Source of the DNA: Rhodanobacter spathiphylli B39
GTDB lineage: Bacteria > Pseudomonadota > Gammaproteobacteria > Xanthomonadales > Rhodanobacteraceae
Direction of reading: 5' to 3'
NCBI RefSeq assembly: GCF_000264295.1
Contig: NZ_AJXT01000050.1
Coordinates: forward strand, 26,142-90,141
Length of the DNA stretch: 64,000 nucleotides
Both the position numbers and the translations under genes were made by a program. Under the pieces are notes generated by a model. That model did not search any database. It was given only the letters and a program-made list of their open reading frames with translations, and had not been told where the DNA came from. This document shows, in pieces, positions 8,877 to 18,250 of the stretch; the stretch's first letter is position 1, and each line of letters opens with the position of its first letter.

Positions 8877-8920
8877 CCACGTCGAAACAAATTGAATGCC
8901 ACGTCGAAACAAATTGAATG
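8877..8920. repeat. perfect tandem duplication of a 22-bp AT-rich unit upstream of the hydrolase
   Basis: Two identical, directly adjacent 22-bp units (8877-8898 and 8899-8920) lie 8 nt upstream of the hydrolase start. On the minus strand each contains CATTCAATTTGTTTCGACG. The segment is conspicuously AT-rich for this region. Part of it (TGGCATTCAATTTGTT on the minus strand, 8886-8901) is spaced like a weak sigma-54 -24/-12 element, but lacks the consensus GC at -12. Confidence 0.7.
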
Positions 8921-8976
8921 CGGTGGATCGCCGCCGAGCGGCGCCGTCATGGCAGCGTGCGAAGACAGCCACACGG

Positions 8977-10191
8977 TCACACGCTCCGCGTCGCCACGAC
9001 CGGCGGCACCGCCGCCGCACGCAACGCCGGACCCAGCACGGCCAGCTGGCCCAGTACCCACAGCGCCAGCGCCGCCACAGGCAGGTAGTACAGCGGCAGG
9101 CGCGGCAGTTCGTAGTGCTTCATCAGCACCAGGTTCAGCGCGAATGCCAACACCATGCCCAGCGCGATCCCGCCGCCGACGATCAGGAAATTCTCGGTCT
9201 GGAAGTAGTGCAGGATGTCGCGGCGGGTGGCGCCGATGGCGCGACGGATGCCGATCTGCCGACGGCGCTGCTGTACCCAGAAACTGGCCAGGCCGACGAT
9301 GCCCAGCGCGGTGACCATCAGCATCGCGAAGATCACGCCGACCAGCATCGCGGCCATCACGCGGTCGTTCTTGAAGACGTCGTGGCGCAGGTCGGACACG
9401 CTCTGGCTGGCTTCCCGATCGATCACCACCTCCGGCACCGCCTTGGCCACCGCCGCGAGTGCGTCGCGCATGACCCGCGGCATGTCGCCCGGATTGGCCC
9501 GCAACAGGTAGCTGCCGGTCAGGTAGGGACCCGGCTGCGCCGGCAGGAATACCGACCACTGGCGTTGTTCCGGCGTCCACCCGGTGGGATCGGGCCGGAC
9601 CAGATCCTTCAACACGCCGACGACGCGGTAGTGTGACTTCAGTGACCAGAACTCCTTGCCCAGCGGATCGGCGCCCGGCCACAAATGCTCGGCCAGCGCC
9701 CGGGTGATCTGCACGCTGCCGCCGTCGGGCATGAAGCCGGTGAAAGCCCGAAAATCGTCGGGTTGCGGCGCGCGTCCGGCGACGACCTTGGCGCCGAGTG
9801 CCTCAAGACTGCCCGGACCGCCCACGTAGAACTCGATCACGCCGCCAAAATGCTCGCCGGCCGCGTCGGTCGAAATTCCAGCGGTACCACGGCGGCTGCC
9901 GAACGGTATGGAGTTGATCGGCGACACCGATTCCACGCCGGGCACGGCGCGCAACGCGGCGAGCGCCCGCGCGTCCACGTCGGCTGCCTGGGCAGAGTCG
10001 TAGCCGGTCAGCTGCACCGAAGCGAGCGCCGCTTCATCCGCACCACTGACGATGTGCATCGCCGAGACGCGCTGGGCAATGATGAAGCAGGCGTTGCACA
10101 GCACCGCGCACGCCAGCGCGATTTCCAGCGCGATCAGCGCGGTGGCGAGACGATGGCGGCGCAGCGCCGCGAGTATCGGTTGAATCTGCAT
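8977..10191 (-). CDS. FtsX/MacB-like permease, pair 4 B-type
   Basis: 404 residues, B-type, beginning MQIQPILAALRRHRLATALI. The periplasmic domain is followed by the block RQIGIRRAIGATRRDILHYF and the conserved ending VPPVVATRSV. It is the last gene before the hydrolase (107-nt gap holding the 22-bp duplication). The 85-nt gap to the preceding A-type is wider than in most pairs. Confidence 0.85.
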   Translation of the reverse strand: MQIQPILAALRRHRLATALIALEIALACAVLCNACFIIAQRVSAMHIVSGADEAALASVQLTGYDSAQAADVDARALAALRAVPGVESVSPINSIPFGSRRGTAGISTDAAGEHFGGVIEFYVGGPGSLEALGAKVVAGRAPQPDDFRAFTGFMPDGGSVQITRALAEHLWPGADPLGKEFWSLKSHYRVVGVLKDLVRPDPTGWTPEQRQWSVFLPAQPGPYLTGSYLLRANPGDMPRVMRDALAAVAKAVPEVVIDREASQSVSDLRHDVFKNDRVMAAMLVGVIFAMLMVTALGIVGLASFWVQQRRRQIGIRRAIGATRRDILHYFQTENFLIVGGGIALGMVLAFALNLVLMKHYELPRLPLYYLPVAALALWVLGQLAVLGPALRAAAVPPVVATRSV

Positions 10192-10276
10192 TTCTCGTTA
10201 CCTGATGCTTGGTGAGAACGGTCCTTTCTGAAAAATCCGGTCAGGGATGGCCGGGCTCTTGCGCAGGGAGGGCGCG

Positions 10277-11596
10277 CTAAAGCGTCTTCAACTGCAGCGC
10301 GGGCGCAATCCGGCTGGCGCGCAATGCGGGCAACAGGCCGGCCAGCAGGCTGGCGGCGACGGCGAGCGCGAAGGTCAGTCCGAACATGCCGGGATCGAGA
10401 TGGGCGAGATCGGCATATTCCACGGGCTGCCGCCGCACCAGCCACAGACCCAGCAAGGTCAGCAGCCAGCCGCCGATGCCGCCGACGAGGCCCACCATGC
10501 CCGCCTCCACCAGACACTGGGCGAACACCGCGCCACGACTGGCGCCCAGCGCGCGACGCACGCCGATTTCGCTGCTGCGACGCAGGAACTTGGCCAGCAG
10601 CAGGCCGATCATGTTGAACAGGCAGATGGCAAGGAACGCAAAGGCCAGCCAGGTCTGCAGCTTCACGTCGCTGGGCACCACATGGTTGAACACCAGCCAC
10701 TCCATCAGGCCCGGCATGCGGGTCTGGGTGGTGGCGAAACGCCCGAGCTGCTTTTGCTGCTGCGCATAGTTCGCGATGAAGGCGCGGTAGTCCGCCACCT
10801 TGGCGGCGTCATCCAGCTGCACCCACAAGCCGACCCAGACGCACGGCGCATCCTGCAGATGCCCCGGCCTGGGAACGGAACCCCAGCAGGTGAACTGCCA
10901 GAAGTTGCCGTCGTTGACGTCAAGCCCGCTGAAAAACGGCATGAACACGTCTTCCGGCTTGCCGTAGAACGACGAGGTCTGGCCTTCGGCGAAGCGCCCG
11001 GCGCGCACGTCGTAGAAGAGCGGCGAGGGTCGCCACTTCTTCATCACGCCGACGATTCGCACGTCGCTGTCTTTCAGGCGCAGGGTCTTGCCCACGCTGT
11101 CGGCGCCGCCGAACAGGCGGTCGTTGAGGTCGGAGGAAATCACCGCCACGCGCGCACGGCTGGCGGCGTCGGCTGCCGTCCAGGCGGTGCCGTACTGGAA
11201 CGGCACCTGGAACATCGCAAAGAAGTCGGAGGTCGTGGCCAGCATCGGCACCATCAAGGGCGGCAGCGTGGTGTCCGGCGCACGCACCTTGACCTCGCTG
11301 CCCGCCATCAGGGCCTGCCGATCCGCGCGATGCGCGCTCCACAGGTCCACCGCCGAGCGGTAGTCGAGCATGTCCAGCGGCCCGCTCTTGGAGTAACCGG
11401 CCGGCGAGGCATCCACCTGCGGATAGAAGATGTGCTGGCTGCGACCGGGCAACGGATCACCGGACAGCAGGTGCGTCACCGTCAGCGTGGTCATGCTGGC
11501 GCCGATGCCGACGGCGATCGCCAGCACCATCAGCGCGGTGAGCATGCGGTTGCGCTTCAGGCTGCGCAGCGCGAGGTCGAGGTAGTAGGTAAACAC
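10277..11596 (-). CDS. FtsX/MacB-like permease, pair 4 A-type (GTG start)
   Basis: 439 residues, A-type. No ATG is available at the family start, so it begins at GTG (11594-11596) giving (M)FTYYLDLALRSLKRNRM, preceded by AAGGAG nine nt upstream. The helix-1 exit reads GIGASMTTLTVTHLLSGDPLPG, and the FtsX block is [20 protein letters not shown]. Its first 17 residues, start codon and leader match pair 3 A-type almost exactly, which marks a recent duplication. Confidence 0.85.
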   Translation of the reverse strand: MFTYYLDLALRSLKRNRMLTALMVLAIAVGIGASMTTLTVTHLLSGDPLPGRSQHIFYPQVDASPAGYSKSGPLDMLDYRSAVDLWSAHRADRQALMAGSEVKVRAPDTTLPPLMVPMLATTSDFFAMFQVPFQYGTAWTAADAASRARVAVISSDLNDRLFGGADSVGKTLRLKDSDVRIVGVMKKWRPSPLFYDVRAGRFAEGQTSSFYGKPEDVFMPFFSGLDVNDGNFWQFTCWGSVPRPGHLQDAPCVWVGLWVQLDDAAKVADYRAFIANYAQQQKQLGRFATTQTRMPGLMEWLVFNHVVPSDVKLQTWLAFAFLAICLFNMIGLLLAKFLRRSSEIGVRRALGASRGAVFAQCLVEAGMVGLVGGIGGWLLTLLGLWLVRRQPVEYADLAHLDPGMFGLTFALAVAASLLAGLLPALRASRIAPALQLKTL

Positions 11597-11703
11597 CTTC
11601 GGTGTCTCCTTCGGAGGTGGGAATGGGGAATGGAGAATGGGAAAGGCCAAGGCGGGCGGCTGTCGCTCTACCGATTCCCGATTCCCCATTCCCTGCTTGC
11701 TGG
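11597..11703. repeat. duplicated leader with GGGAATGG hairpin, copy 2
   Basis: This 107-nt gap carries the ribosome-binding-site leader (CTTCGGTGTCTCCTTCGGAGG), GGGAATGG-type units, a conserved middle (AAAGGCCAAGGCGGGCGGCTGT) and complementary GATTCCC/CATTCCC units, so it can fold into a long hairpin. It is nearly the same as 14228-14355. Confidence 0.8.
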
Positions 11704-12927
11704 TCACACCGAACGCGTCGCCACCACCGGCGGCACGGCTGCCGCGCGCAGGGCCGGTCCCAGCACCGCCAGTTGTCCGATCAGCCACAACGCGATCGCG
11801 CCCATCGGGAAGTACATGCCCGGCAGGCGCGGCAACTCGTAGCGGGTCATCAGGAACAGGTTGATGCCGTAGGCCAGCACCATGCCCAGCACGATGCCGA
11901 TGGTGGCCAGCAGGAAGTTTTCGGTCTGGAAGTAGTTGAGGATGTTGCGACGGGTCGCACCCAGTGCGCGGCGCACGCCGATGGTGCGGCGGCGCTGCGC
12001 CACCCAGAAACTGGCCAGGCCGACGATGCCCAGCGCGGTGACGATCAGCAGCGCGGCGATGACGCCGACCAGGATGCCGGCCATCGCCCGATCGTTCTGG
12101 AAGAACGCGCCGCGGATGTCGTCCAGCGTGTCCTTCTTCAGGACGATGCGGTGCGGGTCGGCCTTGCGCAGCACCTTTGCCGCTTCCGAAAGCACCTGCT
12201 GGCGCTGGTCGGGTGCCGTGCGCAGCACGTAGCGCGACGCGCTGGCCGCGCTCAATCGCAGGGGGAAGACCATCGTCCACTGCGCCGCGTCGTCGCCCAT
12301 GAACAGCGACGGCCGGATCAGCGACTGCACCACGCCGATCACGCGCACCGACGTATCGCCCATGTAGATGTTCCGCCCCAGCGCGCTCTGGCCAGGCCAC
12401 AGGCGCTCGCCCAGGGCCTGGGTGATCACCACCGAGCCGACCTTGTTCTGCAGCTCGGGATTGCTGCGCATGTCGTCGTAGTCCAGGTATTCGTCGGCGG
12501 TGAAATCCCGCCCCGCCACCAGCCGGGCGCCGAAGCTCGCGATCAGGCCCTCGCCCATGTACATGGTGGCGTTGAGCGTGGGCAGTTTCTGCGCGGGATC
12601 GAGCTTGATGCTGGTGTTCGACGAGCTGTTGGTGAACGGCACCTGGTTGACCAGCGCCGCCGCGGTCACGCCGGGAACCTGCCGCAGCAGCGCCAGGTCT
12701 TCCTGGGCGCGCGACTTGCCGTTGGCGGGCTTGCCGATGTTGGCGACCTGCACCTGCAGCAGTTCGTGCTCGGCCACGCCGCTGGCCATCTCGGTGCGCT
12801 GCAGGCGCTGGCTGATCAGGAACACGGCGTTGCAGACGATCGCGCAGGTCAGCGCGATCTCCAGCACCAGCAGCAGCGCCGTGATCTTGTGCCGGCGCAG
12901 GGTCGAGAAGATGGGCAGGATGTCCAT
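11704..12927 (-). CDS. FtsX/MacB-like permease, pair 3 B-type
   Basis: 407 residues beginning MDILPIFSTLRRHKITALLL. It has a single helix, the periplasmic domain, three helices, and the block [20 protein letters not shown]. It starts one nt after the stop of its A-type partner, so the pair is translationally coupled. It ends with VPPVVATRSV, as the other B-types do. Confidence 0.87.
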   Translation of the reverse strand: MDILPIFSTLRRHKITALLLVLEIALTCAIVCNAVFLISQRLQRTEMASGVAEHELLQVQVANIGKPANGKSRAQEDLALLRQVPGVTAAALVNQVPFTNSSSNTSIKLDPAQKLPTLNATMYMGEGLIASFGARLVAGRDFTADEYLDYDDMRSNPELQNKVGSVVITQALGERLWPGQSALGRNIYMGDTSVRVIGVVQSLIRPSLFMGDDAAQWTMVFPLRLSAASASRYVLRTAPDQRQQVLSEAAKVLRKADPHRIVLKKDTLDDIRGAFFQNDRAMAGILVGVIAALLIVTALGIVGLASFWVAQRRRTIGVRRALGATRRNILNYFQTENFLLATIGIVLGMVLAYGINLFLMTRYELPRLPGMYFPMGAIALWLIGQLAVLGPALRAAAVPPVVATRSV

Positions 12928-12928
12928 G

Positions 12929-14227
12929 TCAATTGCTCTTCAGTTGCAGCGCGGGAGGAGTCAGGCAGGCGCGCCAGGCCGGCAGCAGGCCGGCCAGCAG
13001 GCTGGCCATGACGGCAGCGACGAAGGTGGCCAGCAGCATCGGCAGATCCAGGTGGGCCAGCGCGGCGTAATCCGAGGGCTGCCCGCGCACCAGCCACAGG
13101 CCGAGCAAGGCCAGCAGCAGGCCGCCGGCGCCGCCGACCAGGCCCACCGCACCGGCTTCGACCAGCAGCTGGGCAAACAGCGATCGGCGCGAGGCGCCGA
13201 GTGCACGACGCACGCCGAGCTCGCCCGAGCGGCGCAGGAACTTGGCCAGCATCAGGCCCACGGTGTTGACCAGGCACACCAGCAGGAAACCGAACGCCAG
13301 CCACACCTGCAGATGCACGTCGCTGGGTACCACCTTGTTGTAGTCCAGCCAGCCCATCACGTCGCGCAGGCGCACATTGGGCGGCCGCTGGAAATGCCCC
13401 AGCGCCTTCTGCTCCCGCGAATAGTTCAGCAGGAATTCCCGATACGCGGTGGCTTCGGCCGGTGTGTCCAGCTGCACCCAGAATTGCAGCCAGGTGCAGG
13501 TGGCGGTTTTCATGTTCTCGCTCGATCCCTTGTCCCAGCAATCGGTGGAACCATTGCGGGCGAACTTCAGGTCGGTGGCGGTGGCCAGCGGCACGAACAC
13601 GCCCTCATCGGCGGAGTAGCTGCCGGTGTTGAGATCGTAGAAATGCGGCGTCGGCCGCCAGCTGTCCAGCACGCCGACGATGCGAAACGCCACGTCGTTC
13701 ATGCGCAGGGTCTGGCCGGTGCTGTCCTTGCCGCCGAACAGCTTTTCGTTGAGTTCGCGGGTGAGCACGGCCACATGGGCGCTGGCCTCGTCGTCGGTCG
13801 CGTTCCAGCCCTGCCCGTAGAGAAACGGCACGTCGAACATCGGAAAGAAATCGGCCGTGGTATAGCGCGCGTCCTCGAAGAACGGATCGATCGAGGATTG
13901 CGCCGGCTGGATCGGCACCGCGCCGCCGGTCATCAAGGCCTGGAAGTGGGCGCGCCTGGCCTGCAGCAGGGCCATGCCGTCGATCCAGCTGACCTGCTCC
14001 GGCGGCTCGTCCTGCGGCTTGTAGCCGTCCATGTCCTGCGGATCGAGTTGCGGATAGAACAGCTGATGACTCTTGCCGGGCAAGGGATCGCCCGACAGCA
14101 CGTGCAACACGGTCAGCGTGGTCATGCTGGCGCCGATGCCCAGCGCCAGCGCCAGCACCATCAGTGCGGTGAGCGCCTTGTTGCGCTTGAGGCTGCGCAG
14201 GGCGAGGTCGAGGTAGTAGGTAAACAC
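12929..14227 (-). CDS. FtsX/MacB-like permease, pair 3 A-type (GTG start)
   Basis: 432 residues, starting at GTG (14225-14227) with the same leader and first residues, (M)FTYYLDLALRSLKRNKAL, as pair 4 A-type. Helix 1 ends GIGASMTTLTVLHVLSGDPLPG. The FtsX block is [20 protein letters not shown] and the C-terminus is LQLKSN. Two Cys (DCWDKG and TATCTWLQ) fall in the periplasmic domain. The retained GTG start and identical leader point to recent amplification of a pair module. Confidence 0.87.
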   Translation of the reverse strand: MFTYYLDLALRSLKRNKALTALMVLALALGIGASMTTLTVLHVLSGDPLPGKSHQLFYPQLDPQDMDGYKPQDEPPEQVSWIDGMALLQARRAHFQALMTGGAVPIQPAQSSIDPFFEDARYTTADFFPMFDVPFLYGQGWNATDDEASAHVAVLTRELNEKLFGGKDSTGQTLRMNDVAFRIVGVLDSWRPTPHFYDLNTGSYSADEGVFVPLATATDLKFARNGSTDCWDKGSSENMKTATCTWLQFWVQLDTPAEATAYREFLLNYSREQKALGHFQRPPNVRLRDVMGWLDYNKVVPSDVHLQVWLAFGFLLVCLVNTVGLMLAKFLRRSGELGVRRALGASRRSLFAQLLVEAGAVGLVGGAGGLLLALLGLWLVRGQPSDYAALAHLDLPMLLATFVAAVMASLLAGLLPAWRACLTPPALQLKSN

Positions 14228-14355
14228 CTTCGGTGTCTCCTTCGGAGGTGGGAATGGAGAATGGAGAATGGAGAATGGAGAATGGGAAAGGCCAAGGCGG
14301 GCGGCTGTTGTTCTACCGATTCCCTGTTCCCGATTCCCCATTCCCCGTTTGTTGA
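14228..14355. repeat. duplicated leader with GGGAATGG hairpin, copy 1
   Basis: The same module as 11597-11703, but with more tandem GGAGAAT units (about five against three) before the shared AAAGGCCAAGGCGGGCGGCTGT and the complementary ATTCCC units. The unit number has therefore changed since the duplication. Confidence 0.8.
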
Positions 14356-15615
14356 TCACACTGCCCGCGTCGCCACCACCGGCGGCACGTTGGACGCGCG
14401 GCGGGCCGGCACGAACACCGCGGCCTGGCCGATCGCCAGCATCGCCAGCACGCCGGTCAGCACGTACAGCACGGGGATACGGGTCATCTCGTAATGGCTC
14501 ATCAGCCACATGTTCAGACTCAGCGCCAGCAGTACGCCGATCACCACGCCGGTGCCGGCGATCAGCAGGTTCTCGATCTGGAAGTAGTGCAGGATGTCGA
14601 TCTTGCGGGCGCCCAGCGCGCGCCGCACGCCGATCTGCCGATGGCGCTGGCCGACCCAGAAACTGGTCAGGCCGACGATGCCGGCGGCGGTGACGCACAG
14701 CAGGATCAGCGCGACCACGCCCATCAGGATCGCCATGCCGCGATCGGCCTGGTAGGCCTTGTCGCGGATCTGGGCGAACGAGCGCACGCTGTCGTCATCC
14801 AGCACGCGCATGGGATTGGCCTTGTACAGCGCCGGCGTCACCGCGCGCATCACTGCATCGAGCTGGCCCGGCTTGGCCCGTATCGCGTAGCGCGAGAAGT
14901 TCGCGTCCATCCGGGTTGGCACCAGCGTCGCGTTCCATACAAAGCTGTTGGTCCAGGTGCCGGTACCGGGCACCTGCATGCGCTCGACCATGCCGATGAT
15001 GGTGGTGGGCTTGGTCGAGCCGTTGACATAGATCACCTTGCCCAGCGCGTCGCCCTTCGGGAACAGCTTGTCGGCCAGTGCCCTGGTCAGGATCACCACC
15101 GACGGCTCGCTGTTGTCGCGGAAGCCCTGGTGCCCCACGTCGGCGGCGGTGAAGTTGCGCCCTGCCACCAGGCGCAGGCCCAGGGTGGAGAGCGCCTGGT
15201 CGTCGCTGAAGTAATACGTGGTGCGGGTGCCGTGGAAGCTGCCCTCGTTGGTGTCCCCGGGCTTGTGGTCGACGGCGCCGTTCCACGACGAGTTGAGCAG
15301 CGGCAGCGAGTTGATCGGCGCCACCGAGGCCACGCCCGGCAGCGCGCGCAGGGCCGCCAGATCGGTCAGCTGCAGGCTGTCGAGCTTTTCCACGCTGGCG
15401 GCATCGTCCCCGCTCGGCGCGCCCACCCATTGCTGGCTGACCAGGAACAGGTTGCTTTCGTCCAGGCCGGTCGGCCGGTTCACCCGCTCGATGCGCTGGC
15501 CGATGATGAACACCGCGTTGCAGACGATCGCCAACGTCAGCGCGATCTGCAGCGCGATCAGCACCACGCCGGCCTTGTGCTTGCGCAGTGCCGCGAGGAT
15601 GGGATGCATGGTCAT
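14356..15615 (-). CDS. FtsX/MacB-like permease, pair 2 B-type
   Basis: 419 residues beginning MTMHPILAALRKHKAGVVLI. The block [20 protein letters not shown] precedes the last helices and the protein ends VPPVVATRAV. The ATG at 15615 is chosen because AAAGGAC lies seven nt upstream; the second ATG (15609) is the alternative. The 13-nt gap after the A-type stop supports co-translation. Confidence 0.86.
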   Translation of the reverse strand: MTMHPILAALRKHKAGVVLIALQIALTLAIVCNAVFIIGQRIERVNRPTGLDESNLFLVSQQWVGAPSGDDAASVEKLDSLQLTDLAALRALPGVASVAPINSLPLLNSSWNGAVDHKPGDTNEGSFHGTRTTYYFSDDQALSTLGLRLVAGRNFTAADVGHQGFRDNSEPSVVILTRALADKLFPKGDALGKVIYVNGSTKPTTIIGMVERMQVPGTGTWTNSFVWNATLVPTRMDANFSRYAIRAKPGQLDAVMRAVTPALYKANPMRVLDDDSVRSFAQIRDKAYQADRGMAILMGVVALILLCVTAAGIVGLTSFWVGQRHRQIGVRRALGARKIDILHYFQIENLLIAGTGVVIGVLLALSLNMWLMSHYEMTRIPVLYVLTGVLAMLAIGQAAVFVPARRASNVPPVVATRAV

Positions 15616-15628
15616 GAGAAATGTCCTT

Positions 15629-16951
15629 TCAATTGCTCTTGAGCTGCCACGCGGGTTGCACGCGTGATGCACGGAACGTGGGGTAAAGCCCGGCTAGCAG
15701 GGTGGCCAGCACGGCGACCACCAGGGTGACGACGAGCAGGGACAGGTCGAGCCGCGCCAGATCGGAAATGCTCTTGGGCAACACCATGCCCACGCTGGCC
15801 ACGCCGACACCCGTAAGCAGCAGGCCCAGCACGCCGCCGGTCAGGCCGACAACGCCAGCCTCGGTGAGGAACTGCAGATAGATCGCCTTGCGCGGCGCGC
15901 CCAGCGCGCGACGCACGCCGATCTCGCCGCTGCGGCGCAGGAACTTGGCCAGCAGCAGGCCCACCGTATTCACCAGGCAGACCAGCAGCAGGCCCAGCGC
16001 CACCAGCAGCGACACCTTGGTGTCGCTGGGTACGACCTGCTCATGGTCGAGGAAAGCCGGCAGGTCGCGCAGCTTGTTGTTCGGCGCCCAGGTGAACCGG
16101 CCGGCCGTCTGCTGCGCACGCGCATAGCCGTCCAGATACTGGCGATAGGCGGTCACCGCGGCAGCGTCTTCCAGCTCGGCCATGTAGGCAATCCAGATGC
16201 AGCTGGATTGCTGCAGGCCGACGAAGCCCGACTCCTTCGGCGTTTCGCTGCAGTTGGTGTTGCCGTCATTGGGGATGCCCACGGCGATGGCGCGCTCGAA
16301 GGGAATGAACACGTCCTCGACCTGCTCGCTGAAGCCGCCGGTGTTGACCACGTCGTAGAAGCGCGGCTGCGGATTCCAGTTGTCCAGCACGCCGACCACG
16401 CGGTAGTCCTTGCCCTCGATGTTCACCGTCTTGCCCACGCTGTTGACCGCGCCGAACAGCTTTTCGTTGAGCTTGCTGCTGATCACCACCACCGCCGCGC
16501 GCTGCGCGTCGTCCTGCGCATCCCAGCCGCTGCCGTACAGGAACGGCGCGTCGAGCATCGGGAAGAACTCGCTGTAGACGGCGTGTCCGCCCACGTTGAG
16601 CGGATGCTTGCCGGCCTGCGCCGGCACCACCGAAGGCGAGATCTGGTACATCGCCGATTGACGCTTCGCGCGGTGGTCGCGCATCAGCGCCATCGCGTCG
16701 GTGTAGTTCATCGCGTCCTGCGGCTCGTTGTCGTCGCCGCCGCGGTGCCCCTTCGGCCCCCATGCGTCGATCTGCGGCACGAACAGCTGCGACGACTTCC
16801 ACGGGATCGGATCGCCCGACACGGCGCGGAACACCGACCAGGTGGTCATCGACGCGGCCACGCCGAAGCCGATCGCCAGCACCATCAGCGCGGTCAGGCC
16901 GGGACTTCGTTTCAGGCTGCGCAGGGCCAGTTCGAGGTAGTAGGCAAGCAT
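15629..16951 (-). CDS. FtsX/MacB-like permease, pair 2 A-type
   Basis: 440 residues beginning MLAYYLELALRSLKRSPGL. The helix-1 region reads [23 protein letters not shown]. This variant is shared only with pair 1 A-type and defines a subgroup distinct from pairs 3-6. The FtsX block is [20 protein letters not shown] and the C-terminus [10 protein letters not shown]. The start ATG has GGAG eight nt upstream. Confidence 0.86.
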   Translation of the reverse strand: MLAYYLELALRSLKRSPGLTALMVLAIGFGVAASMTTWSVFRAVSGDPIPWKSSQLFVPQIDAWGPKGHRGGDDNEPQDAMNYTDAMALMRDHRAKRQSAMYQISPSVVPAQAGKHPLNVGGHAVYSEFFPMLDAPFLYGSGWDAQDDAQRAAVVVISSKLNEKLFGAVNSVGKTVNIEGKDYRVVGVLDNWNPQPRFYDVVNTGGFSEQVEDVFIPFERAIAVGIPNDGNTNCSETPKESGFVGLQQSSCIWIAYMAELEDAAAVTAYRQYLDGYARAQQTAGRFTWAPNNKLRDLPAFLDHEQVVPSDTKVSLLVALGLLLVCLVNTVGLLLAKFLRRSGEIGVRRALGAPRKAIYLQFLTEAGVVGLTGGVLGLLLTGVGVASVGMVLPKSISDLARLDLSLLVVTLVVAVLATLLAGLYPTFRASRVQPAWQLKSN

Positions 16952-17006
16952 TCCGTTCACTCCGAGGTTTGTCTTCTCCCCTGCCCTGCAGGGAGGAAAT
17001 GAGAAC

Positions 17007-18245
17007 TCACACGCTCCGTGTCGCCTCCACCGGCGACACGCGCGAAGCACGCAGCGCCGGGGCCAGCACCGCGCCCTGGCCAAGCACCAGCAACGCCGCC
17101 ACCCCGGCCACCACATAGGCCAGCGACAACCGCGCCATTTCGAACTGGGTCACCATCCACAGGTTGATGCCGATCGCCAGCACCGCACCGGCCAGCACGC
17201 CGCCAATCCCGATCAGCAGGTTTTCGGTGAGGAAGTAGCTGAGGATGTCGCCGCGGGTGGCGCCCAGCGCACGGCGCACGCCGATCTGCTTGCGCCGCTG
17301 GCCGACCCAGAAGCTGGTCAGGCCCACGATGCCGGCGGCAGTGATCGCCAGCAGCACCACGCTGATGATGCCCATCAGGATCGCCATGCCCACGTCACGC
17401 TCGTAAGCCCGCTGGCGCACTTGGGCGAAGCTCATCACGCCATCCTTGTGGTCGATGATGCGCATGCGGCTCTGCGCGAACAGCGCCTTCGGCGCATCGC
17501 GCATCGCGGCCTCCAGCTGGCCGGGCTTCGCGCGGACCAGGTAGTAGGTGTAGTCGTTCAACAGCCGCGCCGGGATCAGCACCGCGTTGTACGCATACGG
17601 GCCGGCCCAGCTGCCGGTCATGTGCGCCTGCAAGGTGTCGGTGACGCCGATCACCGTGGATGGCGCCTGGCCCATCGACACATAGATGGTCTTGCCCAGC
17701 GCCGATCCCTGCGGGAACAACCGCCGCGCCAGGTCCTTGCTGATGATCACCTGGGCGGCGTGCATCGCGTCGCGGGGCTTCTGCGCGGCGACTTCGCTGG
17801 CGGTGAAATTGCGTCCCTCGATCAGGCGCGTGCCCAGCGTGGCCAGCGTGTGGTCGTCGGAAAAGAAGATCGCCGAGTCGGTGGTCATCCTGGGCTGGTC
17901 AGGTTGCAGCTTGATGTAGTTGTCCCAGCCGGTGCCACGCAGCGGAAAGCTGTTGGTCGAGGCCGCGTCCTGCACGCTGCCGAGCTGGCGCAGGGCGATC
18001 AGGTCAGCCTGCATCTGCGCGTCGATGCGCTGCGTGTCGGACTTGTCGGCCCAATCGCTGCGGATCACGAACAGGTTGCTCTCGCTCACTCCGCTGGGAC
18101 GTGACATGCGCGTGATGCGTTGCTGGATGATGAACAGCGCATTGCAGACGATGGCGAGGGTCAGGGCGATCTGCAGCGCGATCAGCACGGTGCCGGCCTT
18201 GTGATGGCGCATCGCGGCGAGGATGGGTCGGATCTGCATCGTCAT
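17007..18245 (-). CDS. FtsX/MacB-like permease, pair 1 B-type
   Basis: 412 residues beginning MTMQIRPILAAMRHHKAGT, closest in wording to pair 2 B-type (GTVLIALQIALTLAIVCNA). The FtsX block is [20 protein letters not shown]. The ending VSPVEATRSV differs from the VPPVVATR of the other B-types. It starts 5 nt after the A-type stop. Pairs 1 and 2 therefore appear to be sister duplicates. Confidence 0.86.
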   Translation of the reverse strand: MTMQIRPILAAMRHHKAGTVLIALQIALTLAIVCNALFIIQQRITRMSRPSGVSESNLFVIRSDWADKSDTQRIDAQMQADLIALRQLGSVQDAASTNSFPLRGTGWDNYIKLQPDQPRMTTDSAIFFSDDHTLATLGTRLIEGRNFTASEVAAQKPRDAMHAAQVIISKDLARRLFPQGSALGKTIYVSMGQAPSTVIGVTDTLQAHMTGSWAGPYAYNAVLIPARLLNDYTYYLVRAKPGQLEAAMRDAPKALFAQSRMRIIDHKDGVMSFAQVRQRAYERDVGMAILMGIISVVLLAITAAGIVGLTSFWVGQRRKQIGVRRALGATRGDILSYFLTENLLIGIGGVLAGAVLAIGINLWMVTQFEMARLSLAYVVAGVAALLVLGQGAVLAPALRASRVSPVEATRSV

Positions 18246-18250
18246 CGCCC

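Noticed and set aside
8886..8901. Second sigma-54 promoter before the hydrolase
   Set aside because: TGGCATTCAATTTGTT has the right spacing but lacks GC at -12, so it is too weak to call.
12400..14698. Long frames running through two adjacent permease genes as if fused (as in Acidobacterial duplicated permeases)
   Set aside because: The continuous frames join one real gene to the wrong frame of the next; stops and starts of separate A and B genes are intact.
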